Assembly: GCA_027593305.1 (NCBI GenBank)
Contig: JAQCJA010000125.1
Coordinates: 1 to 10,494 of the forward strand
Source of the DNA: a bacterium
GTDB taxonomy: Bacteria; Latescibacterota; UBA2968; UBA8231
Direction: 5' to 3'
Length of the DNA stretch: 10,494 bases
Part shown: one piece after another, positions 6,539 to 10,494 of the stretch
Position numbering within the stretch: position 1 is the stretch's first letter
How the letters are laid out: the number at the start of each line of letters is the position of its first letter
Notes under the pieces: generated by a model
Database searches by the model: none
Told to the model about the DNA's origin: nothing
What the model saw: only the letters and a program-made list of their open reading frames with translations
Program-made: the position numbers and the translations under genes

Positions 6539-6639
6539 TCGGCGAGCAGCAGATTCTGTCGGCAGAGCGGCGAGTGAGGGGACGTTCATAACCTCGCGTG
6601 GCACGCGCAGGCCCGCCCGTCGTCGCCTACCTTGGACAG

Positions 6640-6645
6640 TACAAT
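6640..6645 (+). promoter_or_regulatory. Possible -10 element for the aldo/keto reductase gene
   Basis: TACAAT matches the TATAAT consensus at five of six positions and lies about 28 bases before the candidate starts, in the only AT-rich part of this leader. No good -35 is found 16-18 bases upstream (the sequence there is CCGTCG) and there is no TGn extension, so this is a weak call. Confidence 0.25.
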
Positions 6646-6673
6646 TCCACCTCTGACGCGGAGCACAGTGCTG

Positions 6674-7621
6674 ATGAAGTTTCGCCAACTCGGCCACTCT
6701 GGCCTGGAAGTCTCGCTCGTCGGTCTGGGCACCAACAACTTCGGCCGTCGCTGCGACGAAGCACAAACCGCCTTGGTGCTGGACCAGGCCGTGGAGTCGG
6801 GGATCAACTTCATCGACACGGCCAACATCTATTCTGCTGGCGATTCGGAAACACTTATCGGAAAATGGCTGCACGGCAAGCGCGATCAGGTCCTCATCGC
6901 CACCAAGTTCGGCATGAAGATGGGCGCCGGTCCCATGCATATGGGCGCCTCCCGTCAGCACATCATGGCCAGCATCGAAGCCAGTCTGACGCGCTTGCAG
7001 ACGGATCACGTCGACCTCTACCAGCTGCACAGGGTGGACCGCCGTATTGCCATCGAAGAGACGCTGCGGGCCCTGGATGATCTGGTGCAGCAGGGCAAGG
7101 TCCGCTACATCGGTGCGTCCAACTTCGAGGCCTGGCACTTGTGCGAGGCCGAATACACCTCGCGGAACCAGCGCCTGAACCGCTTCGTCTCGGTGCAGAA
7201 CTACTACAACCTGCTCAAGCGTGACGTCGAACGGGACGTCACGCCGTTCTGCGAAGCCTACGGTGTCGGCATCATTCCCTTCTTCCCGCTGGAATCAGGT
7301 TTCCTCACGGGAAAGTACCGTCGTGGTGAAACCCCTGCGGACGGCACGCGGCTCGCCGGTACCACCAGCGGGACGGGGCCACTTACCGATACCAATTTCC
7401 ACATCCTCGACCGACTGCAGAGCTTCGCTGCAGCGCGAGGCCGCTCTCTGCTCGACGTGGCCATTGCCGGTCTTGCGGCACAACCGGCGGTTGCTTCCAT
7501 CATCGCCGGGGCGACCAAACCGGAACAGGTCATCGCCAACGCTGCCAGCGCCGACTGGGAGGTCAGCCTCGAGGATCGTGTGGCGCTCAACGAGATCGTC
7601 CCCTCGCCGTATCCCGGTTGA
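6674..7621 (+). CDS. Aldo/keto reductase family protein
   Basis: The 315-aa product is a soluble (beta/alpha)8 barrel NAD(P)H-dependent oxidoreductase. The catalytic tetrad is complete: D48 and Y53 (FIDTANIYS), K78 (ATKFG) and H119 (YQLHRVD). Family landmarks include the opening LGHSGLEVSLVGLGTNNFG, GKVRYIGASNFE and, near the C-terminus, a cofactor-phosphate site in SIIAGATKPEQV. The length is normal and no signal peptide is present. The start is chosen at ATG 6674, where the family consensus begins; GTG 6668 is four bases after GGAG (6660-6663) and may be the real initiation codon, adding two residues. A longer frame back to 6632 adds sequence with no homology. The pattern (early Asn-Asn-Phe-Gly, Leu-His-Arg) is of the Kv-beta or general 'predicted oxidoreductase' type, reducing an aldehyde or aldose; the substrate is unknown. 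It converges on the DLH-like gene with a 15-bp gap. Confidence 0.93.
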   Translation: MKFRQLGHSGLEVSLVGLGTNNFGRRCDEAQTALVLDQAVESGINFIDTANIYSAGDSETLIGKWLHGKRDQVLIATKFGMKMGAGPMHMGASRQHIMASIEASLTRLQTDHVDLYQLHRVDRRIAIEETLRALDDLVQQGKVRYIGASNFEAWHLCEAEYTSRNQRLNRFVSVQNYYNLLKRDVERDVTPFCEAYGVGIIPFFPLESGFLTGKYRRGETPADGTRLAGTTSGTGPLTDTNFHILDRLQSFAAARGRSLLDVAIAGLAAQPAVASIIAGATKPEQVIANAASADWEVSLEDRVALNEIVPSPYPG

Positions 7622-7636
7622 TAGGCGCGTCTGCTC

Positions 7637-8352
7637 CTACTTCAGAGTTCGGTCGAGAAAGGCAATCTGCCGGGTCCAGGCATCTTCGGATGGCTCGTGA
7701 CGATAACGCTCCGGTTTGCCCGCATCCTGGAAACCGTGGCCTGCACCATCATACCGATGGAACTCGTTGGGGACTCCGGCTTCGTTCAGGGCCGCCTCGT
7801 AGTCGTCGACATCCTCGGGTGACGGTCCCTGAGCGTAATTGCCGAACACGCCCATCACCGGGCAGTTGATCTGACGGGCCAGGTCGATGGGTGGTGTACC
7901 ACCATCGGCAAAGGCCACTTTGACACGGCCGCCATAGCAGATGATCGACGCCTGGAACCCGACGTTGCTGCACGCCCCGAGCCAGGCCACGCGGCCACCC
8001 CAGCAGTGACCGACAATGCCGATATGGTCCGCGTCGACAGATTCCATGCCGGCAAGACAGGCGTGGGCCGCTGTCAGGTCGGCGACGGTCCAGTCATCGC
8101 GGAAACCCTCGCGCTTGACGGCGACATCTTCGTCCTCCGGCCACCAGTGAAAGAGAAAGGGGATGGCGCAGACGTAGCCGGCCGCCGCATACCGTTCCCC
8201 GACGCCGATGGTGAAGGGATCCTTCTCCAGCCCTTCACCATCGGCAAGTGTTGGGCGATGACGAGGCCAGGGTGTGGACCCGGGCCTTCGGGTGAGAACA
8301 GGAGCGTGTGCATTTTCCTGTCCTGAACATCGAGGTATTCCGAACGGTACAT
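7637..8352 (-). pseudogene. Dienelactone hydrolase-like alpha/beta hydrolase, one frameshift
   Basis: The first part (8352 to about 8244) reads MYRSEYLDVQDRKMH, then FSPEGPGPHPGLVIAQHLP. The rest (about 8242 to 7637) continues in the next frame as DGEGLEKDPFTIGVGERYAA to the TAG stop at LDRTLK. One missing base near 8243 joins them into about 238 aa, the normal DLH length. The nucleophile elbow GHCWGG has Cys (codon 8005-8003), as in carboxymethylenebutenolidase, and the catalytic His lies in YDGAGHGFQ. The usual Asp is not seen where expected: FGNYAQGPSPED carries no Asp between Gly and the Pro-Ser-Pro. Hydrolysis of a lactone or ester in the cytoplasm is likely if expressed. GGGAGA about nine bases before ATG 8352 supports the start. 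It lies 32 bases after the beta-propeller gene, on the same strand. The shift may be a sequencing error in the CC/GG context. Confidence 0.85.
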
Positions 8353-8384
8353 AGGACAACTCTCCCGTTGACGTCAGCTCCGGC

Positions 8385-9746
8385 CTATTCTGCGGCGACA
8401 AAACGAATGCTGTACAGATCGGCATCACGCATGACAAACCGAAGTCACACCAGCTGCCCCGCCAGGGATCCCACATTCGTGCCACTCTTCCACTCGGCGC
8501 GACCGGCGATCCTGTTGCCGGGCACATCGACAGCTTCGCGCAGACTGTAGCCGGGGATCGGTCGGTTCGCCCCATCACGAATTCCGACCCGCAGGCTGCC
8601 GGCGGCGCTGGTGGCAAAATTGGGCTCCAACTCCTGCCCGGTAAACAGCAGCGGCTTGCTGAGCAGTTCGCCGCCGCCATGGGTTGCGTGCACGGACGAG
8701 AATCCGTCCAGTCGCAGGCTGTAGCGCCGTACCTGATTGCCCGGCTGCGCGTACTGCTCGGCGATGTAGATGCTCATCTCTTCCGGGCCCGTCTGCACCA
8801 CCCCGTCGACGGGTAGTTGCAGCGGGCCGACCAGTGGCTGGCGCCGATCCGTGGCCTGACAAAGGCCTCCATGAATGTTCGGTCATACCAGTTGTTGCCC
8901 GGTCGCGCAGTCATGAAGCAGGCATCGCTGCACGCTGCCAACTGGGTCGCGTGTACGCCCATGGCGGCGGCTTCCTCGGCGCTGATGGCAGGGCGGCGAT
9001 CCATGAACCGTGCGGGGAGGGCCACGTAGATGTGTGGCGCCCGGAAGTAGGGGCGCGTCTGGTTGATGTAGAACTCCTCCACCGGTGCGGGGCGCTCCCC
9101 GGTGCGATAGTCCATCAGCACGCCCCGGCTCCCAGGTGCGGAAGTCGTCACTGGTGGCACGCATGATCGAGCGGATCCGACGGACCCGGGTCGTGGCCCC
9201 TGTGGTGCCGGAGGCGAAGGCGTCCGTATCAATGAACGTGCGATAGCAGGCGACCTACTTGCCCTCTGCCTGGCTCCAGAAGGACACATTCTGTGAATCG
9301 AAGGTGCCGTCGGTCAGGGCCGGCCCGTCGCTGAGTCGTTCCCATTGAATGCCGTCGGCGTTGACAAAGGCATGGAGTACTGAGTTTCTGGTCGTGCGCT
9401 CGCCGTCGAAATCGCGGGCGAGCGCTTTGAAGCGGTGTTCGCGAGCAACACCCGGTCGGTCGTCGAGGAAGGGAGCGAAGGTATGGGTGAAGGGTTCCTC
9501 GGGCAGCCGCCAGCCGCGATAGTACAGCAAGTATCGGTCGCCATCGCGGATGACGGTGTGATACAGGCTGAATGGACCCTCCCAGGGCGTATTGTGCTGC
9601 AGGACGACTTCCCGTGGCTGCGGCACGTGCATCTGCAGCGTCGCGCCTTTCAAGGTCTCGATCAACAGCGAGTCGACGAAAAGCTCGCGGCGCGTGCCGA
9701 TTGTGACCGGTGATCGGTCTCTTGCTGGATCTGCAGTACTGATGGA
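8385..9746 (-). pseudogene. Glycosidase-like beta-propeller protein, broken by two frameshifts and two stops
   Basis: One gene is spread over several frames. It opens with GTRRELFVDSLLIETLKGA (about 9700-9645) and continues with PREVVLQHNTPWEGPFSLYH, RYLLYYRGW, EHRFKALARD and DGTFDSQNVSFWSQAEGK. TAG at 9257-9255 follows, where relatives have Tyr (EGKYxxYxR), and the frame resumes to RATSDDFRTWEPG. One extra base in the C run 9123-9126 shifts to VLMDYRTG, then YINQTRPYFRAPHIYVALPA. One missing base in the run 8801-8804 shifts to VVQTGPEEMSIYIAEQY. It then runs to a TGA at 8447-8445, and beyond this LRFVMRDADLYSIRF ends at TAG 8387-8385. No ATG, GTG or TTG lies between the upstream TGA (9749) and the conserved core. 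A segment seems missing after YYRGW. The family, which I recall from Planctomycetes-like genomes, resembles GH32/43-type five-bladed propellers and has no firm function. It is second in a NUDIX-propeller-DLH operon. Confidence 0.8.
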
Positions 9747-9823
9747 TCAATCCCTGGCTGCCGTCATGGGCCTCAGTGAACCAGCCGCGACCAGAGGGTG
9801 TCGCGCCAGGTGGCACATCGCCA

Positions 9824-10378
9824 TCAGACTGTACTCGGTCCCACAGCCGGCCCGTTGGCCGACGGTCCATCTGCATCCAGCGTGACACCCGAAGCGTGGA
9901 CCGCTGGCCATGCCGCCGGAAGAGCCGAGTAGAGCAACTCCGCCCGCTCGATGGTTCGTCGCAACCACCGGGTGCCCGCGTCCGGCGCCGTCAGCATCTG
10001 CAGAGCCGCTGGCGCATGGGCCCACAGGTGTTCGGCGTGCTCGAGACCATGGCGAAGGGTCTCGTCACCGTCGATCGAGCAGCCAAAGACCACGCCTTGC
10101 AGTTCGTTGGCGGCGACGGGCTCGCCCCGGTAAAAGTGGGACAGCCCGATGAGCAGATCGATGCGCACATGCAACCCCGTTTCCTCCATCACCTCCCGGT
10201 GCAGGGCGTCTTCGAAACCTTCTGCCTGATTCACTCTGCCGGTGACACACTCCCAGACACCGGCGTTGAAATCCCGATCTGCCGAACGTCTGAGAAGCAG
10301 GTACTGGCCGGCGCGATTGCGCACCACCCCGGCAATCCCTGCAAGAAAGTGTCCCGGGTTCTGTACTGGATCCTGCAT
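9824..10378 (-). CDS. NUDIX hydrolase
   Basis: The 184-aa product (numbered from ATG 10378) has a perfect Nudix box, Gx5Ex7REUxEExGU: G47, E53, R61-E62, E65-E66 and G68-L69 in GRVNQAEGFEDALH then REVMEETGL. The preceding strand GVVRNRAGQYLLLRRSADRD and the substrate-side GVWECVTG are typical. Members hydrolyse nucleoside diphosphates linked to another group, using Mg2+; the substrate cannot be read. The last 30 or so residues (Ala/Pro/Gly-rich) are outside the domain. Start choice: ATG 10378 has GGTGA at 10387-10383, five bases upstream; GTG 10387 or TTG 10390 would add three or four residues. It is the first and only intact gene of the right-hand minus-strand cluster, 78 bases before the beta-propeller gene. 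Confidence 0.92.
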   Translation of the reverse strand: MQDPVQNPGHFLAGIAGVVRNRAGQYLLLRRSADRDFNAGVWECVTGRVNQAEGFEDALHREVMEETGLHVRIDLLIGLSHFYRGEPVAANELQGVVFGCSIDGDETLRHGLEHAEHLWAHAPAALQMLTAPDAGTRWLRRTIERAELLYSALPAAWPAVHASGVTLDADGPSANGPAVGPSTV

Positions 10379-10494
10379 GGAGTTCACCAATCTGCATGGG
10401 CGGTGGGACCTAGGCAGGAAACGAAGTGTGACCGGCGACGATCAGCAAGTCCGCAAGGCTGTGGCGGCGGGGGGTGCGACCCCGCAGCTGAGGG
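10379..10494. other. Region upstream of the NUDIX gene, window edge
   Basis: No gene or clear promoter is seen. A GC hairpin (GCGGGG 10467-10472, loop GGTGCGA, CCCCGC 10480-10485) lies near the edge with no T tract on either side, so its role is unknown. Confidence 0.3.

Noticed and set aside
6408..6656. 82-codon plus-strand frame in the divergent intergenic region
   Set aside because: There is no ribosome binding site and no recognisable sequence, it overlaps the cyclase 5' end, and it spans the hairpin at 6501-6538.
8369..8376. TGACGTCA palindrome upstream of the DLH-like gene
   Set aside because: A perfect 8-bp palindrome is expected by chance in a window this size, and no second copy or promoter context supports an operator.
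240..9257. Amber codon reassignment to an amino acid
   Set aside because: Two internal TAG codons suggested it, but TAG also ends the cyclase and the DLH-like gene at sensible family lengths, and the propeller gene has an internal TGA and frameshifts as well. Ordinary mutation or error fits better.
10467..10485. GC hairpin at the right edge as a terminator
   Set aside because: No T tract follows on either strand, and the neighbouring gene on that side is outside the window.

Overview
This GC-rich window is about 90% coding and carries nine recognisable genes, three of them broken as written. It has no rRNA, tRNA, CRISPR array, transposase or phage gene that I can see. The gene content points to an uncultured heterotrophic bacterium with a Gram-negative type envelope: a Tat-exported Gfo/Idh/MocA-type protein, a secreted cupin-lactonase fusion, a BASS transporter, a c-di-AMP synthase, and a beta-propeller 'glycosidase-like' family that I associate with Planctomycetota, Verrucomicrobiota and Latescibacterota. 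The phylum is an inference from this flavour of genes and is not demonstrated.

Left arm (1-3658, plus strand). A bicupin gene, cut by the window edge and interrupted by an in-frame TAG at 240, overlaps by ATGA a Tat-signal Gfo/Idh/MocA-like oxidoreductase (560-1681). After 21 bases comes a secreted protein fusing two cupin domains to an SMP-30/gluconolactonase propeller (1703-3658). The set reads as an extracytoplasmic operon for oxidising a sugar or polyol to a lactone and opening the lactone, by analogy with the glucose-fructose oxidoreductase and gluconolactonase pair of Zymomonas.

Middle (3659-7621). A short convergent spacer holds three perfect copies of an 11-bp unit and a terminator-like hairpin that spans the stop codon of the minus-strand BASS (SLC10-type) transporter (3735-4997). 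Upstream of it on the same strand is a membrane diadenylate cyclase (5219-6376) with a YbbR domain fused to its C-terminus, in effect CdaA and a minimal CdaR in one polypeptide. It is divergent from a plus-strand aldo/keto reductase (6674-7621). The intergenic region between them carries an 8-bp perfect hairpin flanked by matching A and T tracts.

Right arm (7637-10378, minus strand). The transcription order is NUDIX hydrolase (intact), beta-propeller glycosidase-like gene (broken by two frameshifts and two in-frame stops, with no normal start), then dienelactone hydrolase-like gene (one frameshift). Spacing is tight enough for an operon. Both frameshifts in the propeller gene lie at runs of four G/C, so sequencing error must be excluded before calling real decay.

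The most interesting items are the diadenylate cyclase-YbbR fusion with its RHA (not RHR) active-site motif, the exported bicupin-lactonase fusion beside a Gfo/Idh-like protein that lacks the usual catalytic lysine, and the concentration of broken genes.
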